DNA of 5,925 bases from Synechococcales cyanobacterium PMM_0085 (GTDB lineage Bacteria > Cyanobacteriota > Cyanobacteriia > Elainellales > Elainellaceae): contig CASBQJ010000549.1 of assembly GCA_949127705.1 (NCBI GenBank), forward strand, positions 1 through 5,925. The letters run 5' to 3'. Below the pieces are notes generated by a model. That model had not been told where the DNA came from. It worked only from the letters and a program-made list of their open reading frames with translations, and searched no databases. This document shows, piece by piece, positions 1 through 3,661 of the stretch; the stretch's first letter is position 1; each line of letters opens with the position of its first letter. The translations under genes and the position numbers were made by a program.

Positions 1-5
1 ATATC

Positions 6-11
6 AGGGAG
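6..11 (+). promoter_or_regulatory. Shine-Dalgarno site of the cupredoxin gene
   Basis: The purine-rich run AGGGAG sits 8 nt before the ATG at 20. It is a well-placed ribosome binding site and supports that start codon. The promoter of this transcription unit lies to the left of the window. Confidence 0.6.
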
Positions 12-19
12 TAACGTTA

Positions 20-610
20 ATGCTAAGAAAAGCTACATTTTTTGGAACGCTGGCAGGATTCGGATTTTTGCTCGGCGCAATCTCAGGGGTGATTGCAGCG
101 CCCGCTGAACATAACATGGCACCTCAATCAGCATCCACTCAGTTTCGGCGCATCGACCAACCTTTAGGCAACAAAGTTGCTGTGACGCTGGGTGGATTAG
201 GGCTGATAGGTTTAGAACTCTGGTGGTTCCTCCTCAGTAGACCCAAGTCTCAGCAAGCTCAAGCCCAAGGTGGCATTCAGGAAGTGACTGTCACCGTAGA
301 TGGGGGGTATGAGCCGAGCCGGATTGTCGTGCAAGTCGGACAACCCGTTCGGCTCAACTTCCTGCGGCGCGACCCTAGTAGCTGTTTAGAGGAGGTGCGC
401 TTGCCCGACTTCCATATTGCCCAAAGCCTGACCCTCAACAAAATCACAGCAGTTGAATTTACCCCCACAGCACCCGGCAGCTATGAGTTTGCCTGTGGCA
501 TGAATATGTTTCGCGGAGTGATCGAGGTGAAGCCATCTAGTGTTGTTGCCGATTTAGAGAACCCTTCAGCCCCAGTTTCAACCTTGGCTAAGCAAGAGTA
601 TTCAGCATGA
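20..610 (+). CDS. Membrane-anchored cupredoxin-domain protein
   Basis: 196-aa protein with a hydrophobic N-terminus (about residues 6-27), a second hydrophobic segment (about 52-72, ending in WWFLL) and a C-terminal cupredoxin-like beta-sandwich (about 87-172). The start ATG has a good ribosome site 8 nt upstream. Candidate metal ligands are Cys122 (in DPSSCLEEV), Cys159, Met161 and Met163 (in CGMNMFRG). This CxMxM ending is seen in a bacterial cupredoxin group often found beside copper P-type ATPases. The classic His-Cys-His-Met set of plastocyanin is not evident, so simple blue-copper electron transfer is not assured. The domain probably faces the periplasm or thylakoid lumen and binds or passes on copper, which is an inference. 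The last codons overlap the next gene by ATGA, so the two are almost certainly co-translated. The specific function is unknown; family assignment is fairly secure. Confidence 0.85.
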   Translation: MLRKATFFGTLAGFGFLLGAISGVIAAPAEHNMAPQSASTQFRRIDQPLGNKVAVTLGGLGLIGLELWWFLLSRPKSQQAQAQGGIQEVTVTVDGGYEPSRIVVQVGQPVRLNFLRRDPSSCLEEVRLPDFHIAQSLTLNKITAVEFTPTAPGSYEFACGMNMFRGVIEVKPSSVVADLENPSAPVSTLAKQEYSA

Positions 611-1221
611 GCCTATATACTCAGATGATTTTGCCCCGCCTGCTGGATTGGGCGATGTCTGATCCAGCCCTAGCCCGATATCGGCAAGAGGTTCTCGCGG
701 GGACAGAGGGAGAAGTTTTGGAAATTGGCTTTGGCACTGGATTGAACTTGCCCTACTATCCCGATCGCATTCAAAAGATCACGACGATCGATGCCAATCC
801 TGGAATGAATAAAATCGCACAAAAACGCATTCAGGCAGCTAGGATTACTGTTGACCATCGAGTCCTCAACGGTGAAAACCTGCCTATGGCAGACTGCACT
901 TTTGACAGCGTGGTAAGTACCTGGACTTTGTGCAGCATTGCCAAGGTGGAACAGGCGCTCAAGGAAATTCATCGAGTCCTGAAACCGGGCGGGAAATTCT
1001 TCTTTGTTGAGCATGGTCTCAGTGACGATCCCAAGGTTCGGGTGTGGCAGCATCGATTAACGCCCTTTCAGAAAGTGATCGCGGATGGATGTCATCTCGA
1101 CCGCAATATTAAAGCTCTGATCGAACATGAATTTGAGGCGGTCAAATTAGAGCAATTCCAGGCCCAAGGCGTTTCAAAGGTCGCAGGATACTTGTATAAG
1201 GGTACGGCTATTAAAGCTTAA
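607..1221 (+). CDS. Class I SAM-dependent methyltransferase, METTL7-like
   Basis: 204-aa soluble Rossmann-fold methyltransferase. Motif I is VLEIGFGTG (residues 37-45), the acidic residue ending strand 2 is Asp62 (TTIDANPGM), motif II/III is around FDSVVSTWTLCSI (99-111), and motif IV is LKPGGKFFFVEH (125-136). The downstream part, with WQHRLTPFQKVIADGCHLDR (147-166) and a GYLYKGTA-type end, resembles the METTL7 branch of the Methyltransf_11 family, whose human members are thiol S-methyltransferases. Transfer of that substrate to this protein is only an inference; a small thiol, selenide or arsenical acceptor would fit the setting. Its ATG overlaps the stop of the cupredoxin gene (ATGA at 607-610), so translation is coupled and no separate ribosome site is needed. 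Length is normal and nothing looks broken. Confidence 0.85.
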   Translation: MSLYTQMILPRLLDWAMSDPALARYRQEVLAGTEGEVLEIGFGTGLNLPYYPDRIQKITTIDANPGMNKIAQKRIQAARITVDHRVLNGENLPMADCTFDSVVSTWTLCSIAKVEQALKEIHRVLKPGGKFFFVEHGLSDDPKVRVWQHRLTPFQKVIADGCHLDRNIKALIEHEFEAVKLEQFQAQGVSKVAGYLYKGTAIKA

Positions 1222-1500
1222 GCTGGATTTAATTCCCGGTAGTCCTAAACAGGTAATGACGCCTGTAATGATTGCTGTACGGGTATCGTGAGCATTTAGC
1301 CAGAAGTTACACGCCTTAGTGTACGGACCATTTTTGACTGGAGAGCTTAGTGATTGGTGCTATAGGTAGCGTTTCAGCTTCCATATGTTGAAAAACTTCA
1401 ACCCTTGGGTTCAAGGATTGAGCCGTGGATTCCAGTCGGGCATTGCGTTTCAGCTATCCTTACCTGTTTAGAACTACCCTTTTCTCTTCTGACACAAACT
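1222..1500. other. Gene-free stretch with small scattered repeats
   Basis: I see no convincing gene on either strand. It contains tacac-N6-gtgta (1308-1323), and an 11-bp word gcgtttcagct at 1369-1379 that recurs at 1445-1455. The 9-bp word tgtacggac at 1320-1328 recurs at 1528-1536 inside the Csp relic. A cluster of overlapping small inverted repeats lies at 1387-1416. Since the Csp relic that follows lacks its 5' third, this stretch may be rearranged former coding and promoter DNA. That is an inference. Confidence 0.4.
1387..1416. repeat. Cluster of overlapping short inverted repeats
   Basis: Three overlapping dyads lie end to end: gttgaa-aaac-ttcaac (1387-1402), aaccc-tt-gggtt (1400-1411) and ccttg-ggtt-caagg (1403-1416). 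The arms are 5-6 bp and perfect, so alternative hairpins are possible, but no T-tract follows and no role is evident. It could be chance or the scar of a small element. Confidence 0.35.
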
Positions 1501-1732
1501 ACTTTACAAACCCAGCTCTGCCATGACTGTACGGACACCTGCGATACTTGCGCTCGCTTCATGGCTCGCAACTCTGCTCTTCACGCGCAACTGTGCGGAG
1601 CTTGTGCTGAAGCGTGTGAACTGACAAGTCAGCGCAAGCTATCGCTGTGCCGGCGAGTGCGAAAAGCACGACCACGACCACTGCCTCCGCTGTGCGGAAT
1701 CGTGCCGCCAAATGGCTGCGGCGATGGCGTAA
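1501..1732 (+). pseudogene. Frameshifted, 5'-truncated four-helix-bundle copper-storage (Csp/DUF326) gene
   Basis: From about 1504 one frame reads LQTQLCHDCTDTCDTCARFM, then ARNS and QLCGACAEACE. This is the cysteine-ladder pattern of Csp-type copper-storage proteins, which bind many Cu(I) ions inside a four-helix bundle. After the Cys codon at 1615 the frame is lost, but another frame carries CAGECEKHDHDHCLRCAESC and ends at TAA 1730-1732. The two cysteine codons at 1615 and 1646 are 31 nt apart, not a multiple of three. Removing 1621-1642 (22 nt) would restore ACERCAGECEKH with the family's usual CxxCxxxC spacing. The first helix cannot be found upstream: the leading frame is open from a TTG at 1405 but is not Csp-like before about 1500. 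The end (CAESCRQMAAAMA) is also shorter than the usual double CxxC. I read it as a decaying relic. A sequencing error could explain a one-base slip but not a 22-nt insertion. Confidence 0.8.
1621..1642. repeat. Inferred 22-nt insertion carrying a palindrome inside the Csp relic
   Basis: This block interrupts the cysteine ladder of the Csp relic and shifts the frame. It begins with ctgac-aa-gtcag, a perfect 5-bp inverted repeat around two bases. No flanking direct duplication is obvious. The boundaries are inferred only from restoring family cysteine spacing; a repeat excision footprint or local rearrangement would both fit. Confidence 0.45.
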
Positions 1733-1763
1733 GCGATATCAGAACGTATCACTCGTCTTGCTT

Positions 1764-1804
1764 CAAGCGATCGCTACCCAACTGAGAAGCGATCGCTTGT
1801 TTTT
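1764..1804 (+). terminator. Strong intrinsic terminator made of two HIP1 octamers
   Basis: A perfect 12-bp stem pairs 1764-1775 (CAAGCGATCGCT) with 1788-1799 (AGCGATCGCTTG), with a 12-nt loop, followed at once by TTTTT (1800-1804). It lies 31 nt after the stop of the Csp relic and just before the MerR-type promoter of the chaperone gene, so it insulates the two units. Each arm contains a self-palindromic HIP1 site GCGATCGC (1767-1774, 1789-1796). Confidence 0.8.
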
Positions 1805-1835
1805 CTATCCAGCAAAGTATTATTCTACTGCCCCC

Positions 1836-1867
1836 TTGACTGTCCAGTGCAGTGGAGACTTTAAGAT
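1836..1867 (+). promoter_or_regulatory. MerR-family-type metal-responsive promoter/operator of the chaperone operon
   Basis: The -35 TTGACT (1836-1841) and -10 TAAGAT (1862-1867) are separated by 20 bp, longer than the usual 17 and typical of promoters activated by MerR-family regulators (CueR, ZntR, CoaR). The spacer holds an imperfect dyad, ACTGTCCAG (1839-1847) and GTGGAGACT (1852-1860), with 6 of 9 positions symmetric. The element at 2953-2984 has the same layout. The expected transcript starts near 1874, giving a leader of about 40 nt before the ATG at 1915. The regulator is not proven; the short merR at 3383 is the nearest candidate. Confidence 0.7.
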
Positions 1868-1914
1868 AGAGTTAATCCCGATAGAGGCGGTCTGTAGTAC
1901 CGTCTATTAAGCAA

Positions 1915-2109
1915 ATGACACTAGAATTTAAAGTTCCTAATATGGCGTGTTCTGCTTGTAGCGAGACGATTACGAAAGCCGTGAAAGCGGTTGATCCATC
2001 TGCCACCGTTGAGGCAGATCCTAAAACGAAGCAGGTTAAAATCGAAACTCAACAGCCTGAAGTGATGGTGAAGCAAGCGATCGCCACCGCAGGTTACTCA
2101 GTGGATTAG
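1915..2109 (+). CDS. atx1: Atx1/CopZ-type copper metallochaperone (HMA domain)
   Basis: 64-aa single heavy-metal-associated domain with the Cu(I)-binding loop MACSAC (Met10, Cys12, Cys15) and the usual beta-alpha-beta-beta-alpha-beta fold. The length and opening match cyanobacterial Atx1, a cytosolic Cu(I) carrier serving the CtaA and PacS ATPases that supply thylakoid copper proteins. The Synechocystis protein has His61 in loop 5 near the metal; here residue 61 is Tyr (AGYSVD), as in bacterial CopZ, so a detox-type chaperone is equally possible. The ATG at 1915 has no clear Shine-Dalgarno sequence, but it gives the exact family length. A MerR-type promoter 48 nt upstream suggests metal induction. 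The next gene starts 7 nt after the stop, so both are probably one operon. Family is secure; the partner ATPase is not in the window. Confidence 0.9.
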   Translation: MTLEFKVPNMACSACSETITKAVKAVDPSATVEADPKTKQVKIETQQPEVMVKQAIATAGYSVD

Positions 2110-2116
2110 TAATCTT

Positions 2117-2611
2117 ATGTCAAATCATCAGAACATCATTTGCTCTTTGCGTTGGCTGAACTCACCTGAATGGAATGTCGGTATATTCTCATTTCTGTTG
2201 TCTTTCTTTTGGGAAGTTCAGCAAATGCCGTTTTACCAAGTTTCAAATGCGATCTCTTGCTTTGACAGAACTAGAAACTGCACCCTCGCTACAGTTGGAG
2301 ATGTTGGGATTTCGCTGACCTCTTTTTGGGTGGTTGCAGCTCTATCAAAGTCACGTCAATGGGTGCATCGACCAAGCCGCAAGCAGATAAGCCTTTTTAC
2401 ACTTGTGGGAGTTGTTATAACAATTGTTTTTGAAGCCTTGGCGACTGGACCGCTTGGCCGGTGGGCATACGCTGAGTTCATGCCAACAATTCCTTTCTTA
2501 GGCACTGGGCTAGTGCCATTATTCATGTGGTTGCTGATGCCACCTTTAACTATTTGGTTTGTCAAACGTCAGATTTCTAATGTCAGATACAAAAGCTCAG
2601 AGCAAATATGA
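2117..2611 (+). CDS. Uncharacterised four-TM membrane protein in the chaperone operon
   Basis: 164-aa protein with about four hydrophobic segments (roughly residues 20-38, 57-76, 91-109, 130-150). Conserved-looking features are FFWEVQQMPFY (30-40), CTLATVGDVGISL (55-67), a membrane Glu106 followed by LGRWAYAEFMPTIP (113-126), and LMPPLTIWFVKRQ (140-152). The pattern recalls a family of small bacterial inner-membrane proteins without an assigned role. Charged or polar residues in or next to the membrane (Glu33, Asp62, Glu106) could serve transport or a catalytic purpose, but I do not assign one. Cys48 and Cys55 lie in the loop after the first helix. It begins 7 nt after the chaperone stop and has no promoter of its own, so it should be induced along with the chaperone. 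The reading frame is intact. Confidence 0.75.
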   Translation: MSNHQNIICSLRWLNSPEWNVGIFSFLLSFFWEVQQMPFYQVSNAISCFDRTRNCTLATVGDVGISLTSFWVVAALSKSRQWVHRPSRKQISLFTLVGVVITIVFEALATGPLGRWAYAEFMPTIPFLGTGLVPLFMWLLMPPLTIWFVKRQISNVRYKSSEQI

Positions 2612-2616
2612 CTGCT

Positions 2617-2633
2617 CAAACCCTTGAGGTTTG
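2617..2633 (+). repeat. Short hairpin after the four-TM gene
   Basis: caaacc-cttga-ggtttg forms a perfect 6-bp stem with a 5-nt loop, six bases after the stop codon at 2609-2611. There is no T-tract, so it is at best a weak terminator or an mRNA 3'-end stabiliser. A HIP1 palindrome (GGCGATCGCC) follows within ten bases. Confidence 0.35.
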
Positions 2634-2667
2634 TGACGGCGATCGCCGCTACAAGATACACCGTTAC

Positions 2668-2832
2668 CTAGTTTTTACCACTATAGTTGCCAACTTTTTC
2701 CTCTGGTTTGAGCCATAGGTCTAAGGTATTGCGGCTGATGTTGAACGTCCGACTCACAGCCGTTTTGCCTTCTCCTCGTTTGACTGTGGTGATAGCTTTG
2801 GTGCGAAGGTCGTCACTGTAGGAAGCAGGCAT
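2668..2832 (-). pseudogene. N-terminal fragment of an IS630-family transposase
   Basis: Reading leftward from ATG at 2832 there are 54 codons and then TAG (2668-2670). The peptide opens MPASYSDDLRTKAITTVKRG and continues with SRTFNISRNTLDLWLKPEEK. This is the recognisable N-terminal helix-turn-helix of cyanobacterial IS630-type transposases, which are normally some 300 aa. The catalytic DDE domain is absent: after the stop, continuing in frame gives nothing IS-like, so the element was cut by deletion or rearrangement. It cannot transpose by itself. It lies between the chaperone operon and the second MerR-type promoter. Confidence 0.8.
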
Positions 2833-2867
2833 CGGTATTCGTTAGGGTTCTTTCCACTGACTATACG

Positions 2868-2898
2868 TCCACACATAGCTCTACGAGCTATATGTGGA
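2868..2898. repeat. Near-perfect 14-bp hairpin beside the IS630 fragment
   Basis: Arm 2868-2881 (tccacacatagctc) pairs with 2885-2898 (gagctatatgtgga) around a 3-nt loop, with 13 of 14 pairs matched (mismatch 2874/2892). It is 36 bases upstream of the transposase fragment start, where the terminal repeat of the insertion element would be expected. It may be an IS end, a remnant of nested insertion, or a structured leader. No T-tract follows on either strand. Confidence 0.6.
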
Positions 2899-2930
2899 AA
2901 GCAGCCAGAAAATAGTTTACGAAATTTGTG

Positions 2931-2940
2931 CAATGCATTG
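2931..2940. repeat. 10-bp perfect palindrome upstream of the second MerR-type promoter
   Basis: CAATGCATTG is self-complementary and ends 12 bp before the -35 box at 2953. It could be an extra regulator site, but one 10-bp palindrome is weak evidence. Confidence 0.25.
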
Positions 2941-2952
2941 TTACGGCAGCTC

Positions 2953-2984
2953 TTGACTCTACAGCTAACTGGAGGGTTTATGCT
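2953..2984 (+). promoter_or_regulatory. Second MerR-family-type promoter/operator, driving the secreted Cys/Met peptide
   Basis: The -35 TTGACT (2953-2958) and -10 TATGCT (2979-2984) are again separated by exactly 20 bp. The spacer dyad is ACTCTACAG (2956-2964) and CTGGAGGGT (2969-2977) around 4 bp, with 7 of 9 positions symmetric. The 22-bp operator matches the one at 1839-1860 at 14 positions. The expected start near 2991 gives a leader of about 48 nt before the ATG at 3039. Conservation of -35, spacer and dyad centre argues for one regulator controlling both. Confidence 0.75.
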
Positions 2985-3021
2985 GGTCTTGGTTCTCAAA
3001 GAACAGTCCACCAAGTTATTT

Positions 3022-3026
3022 AGGAG
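3022..3026 (+). promoter_or_regulatory. Shine-Dalgarno site of the small peptide gene
   Basis: AGGAG lies 12 nt before the ATG at 3039. The spacing is longer than ideal but usable. It supports translation of this short reading frame. Confidence 0.5.
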
Positions 3027-3038
3027 TCGAAAAAGAAT

Positions 3039-3200
3039 ATGTCCACACGGACTAAAACTCTACTCAGTGCATTTGTTGCAGGTCTGGCGGTGCTGACCCT
3101 AACAGCGGGTTCAGCTTTGGCACAGGAGACCGACCAGCCTACCTCATCCGGCTGTAGTTGCTGCCAGAATATGGAAGATATGCAGCAAATGGGTCGCTAA
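3039..3200 (+). CDS. Small secreted Cys/Met-rich peptide, putative metal binder
   Basis: 53 codons from ATG 3039 to TAA 3198-3200. The first 28 residues form a textbook signal peptide: basic start MSTRTK, hydrophobic core LLSAFVAGLAVLTL, and SALA before Gln29 as a type I cleavage site. The mature part would be only about 25 residues and ends in GCSCCQNMEDMQQMGR, with Cys39, Cys41, Cys42 and Met45, Met48, Met51 at regular three-residue spacing. Such a Cys-plus-Met cluster suits Cu(I) or other soft metals in the periplasm. A MerR-type promoter matching that of the chaperone operon lies just upstream, with a Shine-Dalgarno sequence in between. I cannot name a family. Gene reality is supported by signal peptide, promoter and ribosome site together; metal binding is inference. 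Confidence 0.75.
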   Translation: MSTRTKTLLSAFVAGLAVLTLTAGSALAQETDQPTSSGCSCCQNMEDMQQMGR

Positions 3201-3274
3201 TTTTGAAACGTGAGCGTTCTAATCAGAGCATTCGATTGATTTGCACATTGTTTGGGAGGCTCACATCATTAAGC

Positions 3275-3323
3275 TAATGAACTAACTTTTTCAGAACAAA
3301 TACCTGGAAAGGTTGGTTCATTA
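3275..3323. repeat. 12-bp inverted repeat between the peptide gene and merR
   Basis: taatgaactaac (3275-3286) is complementary to gttggttcatta (3312-3323) except at one position, which is a U-G wobble in RNA made from the + strand. The arms are 25 nt apart and AT-rich. It could be the 3' structure of the peptide mRNA, an operator pair for merR, or part of a small element. No run of T follows. Confidence 0.45.
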
Positions 3324-3365
3324 TTCTTGGACATAGTTTGAAATAAAGTTTAAAGAGAACGAGCC

Positions 3366-3371
3366 TATAAT
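3366..3371 (+). promoter_or_regulatory. Consensus -10 box very close to the merR start
   Basis: TATAAT is a perfect -10 hexamer but lies only 11 nt before the ATG at 3383. No matching -35 is found at 17 bp (TTGAAA at 3338-3343 is 22 bp away). If used, the transcript would begin about 5 nt before the ATG and be practically leaderless. The GGGGG at 3373-3377 would then not be fully transcribed. Confidence 0.35.
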
Positions 3372-3382
3372 AGGGGGTTAAA

Positions 3383-3625
3383 ATGCTGGTTCAAGAGCAG
3401 ACTCGGCTAATTGGAGCTGTTGCAAAAACAAGCGGTTTACCCATTAAAATAATTCGCTACTACGATGAGTTGGGGTTGTTAAAAAAATCGGGACGAACTG
3501 AGAGCGGATATCGGCTGTTTAGTGCTGATGTCTTGTCTTGCCTAAAATTCATTAAACGCGATCGAAGTTTGGGGTTGCCCCTATCAGAGATTAAAGAGTG
3601 TTTGGAAGTCCATGACCAGATTTGA
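3383..3625 (+). CDS. Truncated MerR-family regulator (DNA-binding half only)
   Basis: 80 codons. Residues 9-28 form the helix-turn-helix (IGAVAKTSGLPIKIIRYYDE), followed by the wing GLLKKSGRTESGYRLFSADV (31-50) and the LKFIKRDRSLGLPLSEIKE region (54-72). This is the typical N-terminal half of heavy-metal MerR proteins. Full members run to about 130-150 aa and continue into a long dimerisation helix and a metal-binding loop with cysteines. Here the frame stops at TGA right after VHDQI, and neither other frame downstream restores a recognisable C-terminal half. So the sensor part was lost, probably by a deletion joining this gene to the end of the kinase gene 36 nt away. It may be a pseudogene, or a short DNA-binding protein competing at the two MerR-type promoters upstream. 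An in-frame stop at 3371-3373 confirms that the ATG is the first start. Confidence 0.8.
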   Translation: MLVQEQTRLIGAVAKTSGLPIKIIRYYDELGLLKKSGRTESGYRLFSADVLSCLKFIKRDRSLGLPLSEIKECLEVHDQI

Positions 3626-3628
3626 CGA

Positions 3629-3648
3629 GGCGGCTTTAACTGCCTCAC
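3629..3648. terminator. Possible hairpin terminator between convergent merR and the kinase gene
   Basis: gaggcgg (3629-3635) can pair with ctgcctc (3642-3648), seven pairs including one G-T, around the loop ctttaa. It lies in the 36-nt gap between two convergent genes, where a bidirectional terminator is expected. The T-tracts on both sides are poor, so efficiency is uncertain. Confidence 0.4.
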
Positions 3649-3661
3649 TTCCACAAATTTA

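Noticed and set aside
670..1053. 127-codon - strand frame inside the methyltransferase gene
   Set aside because: Antisense shadow of a gene with clear SAM-binding motifs; the peptide has no recognisable domain.
1334..1366. Possible promoter TTGACT...TATAGG before the Csp relic
   Set aside because: The spacer is 21 bp and no dyad like the other two MerR-type sites is present in it.
1405..1435. tRNA-like word GGTTCAAGG near 1408
   Set aside because: The flanking bases do not form a T-arm stem and no acceptor or anticodon arm fits.
1647..1910. 87-codon + strand frame over the end of the Csp relic, the terminator and the MerR-type promoter
   Set aside because: It has a GTG start, a low-complexity Ser/Thr/Ala run from CACGACCACGACC-type codons read out of frame, and crosses a strong terminator and a promoter. 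No family features.
2754..3014. 86-codon - strand frame
   Set aside because: It is out of frame with the IS630 fragment, runs across the hairpin and the MerR-type promoter, and its peptide resembles no known family.
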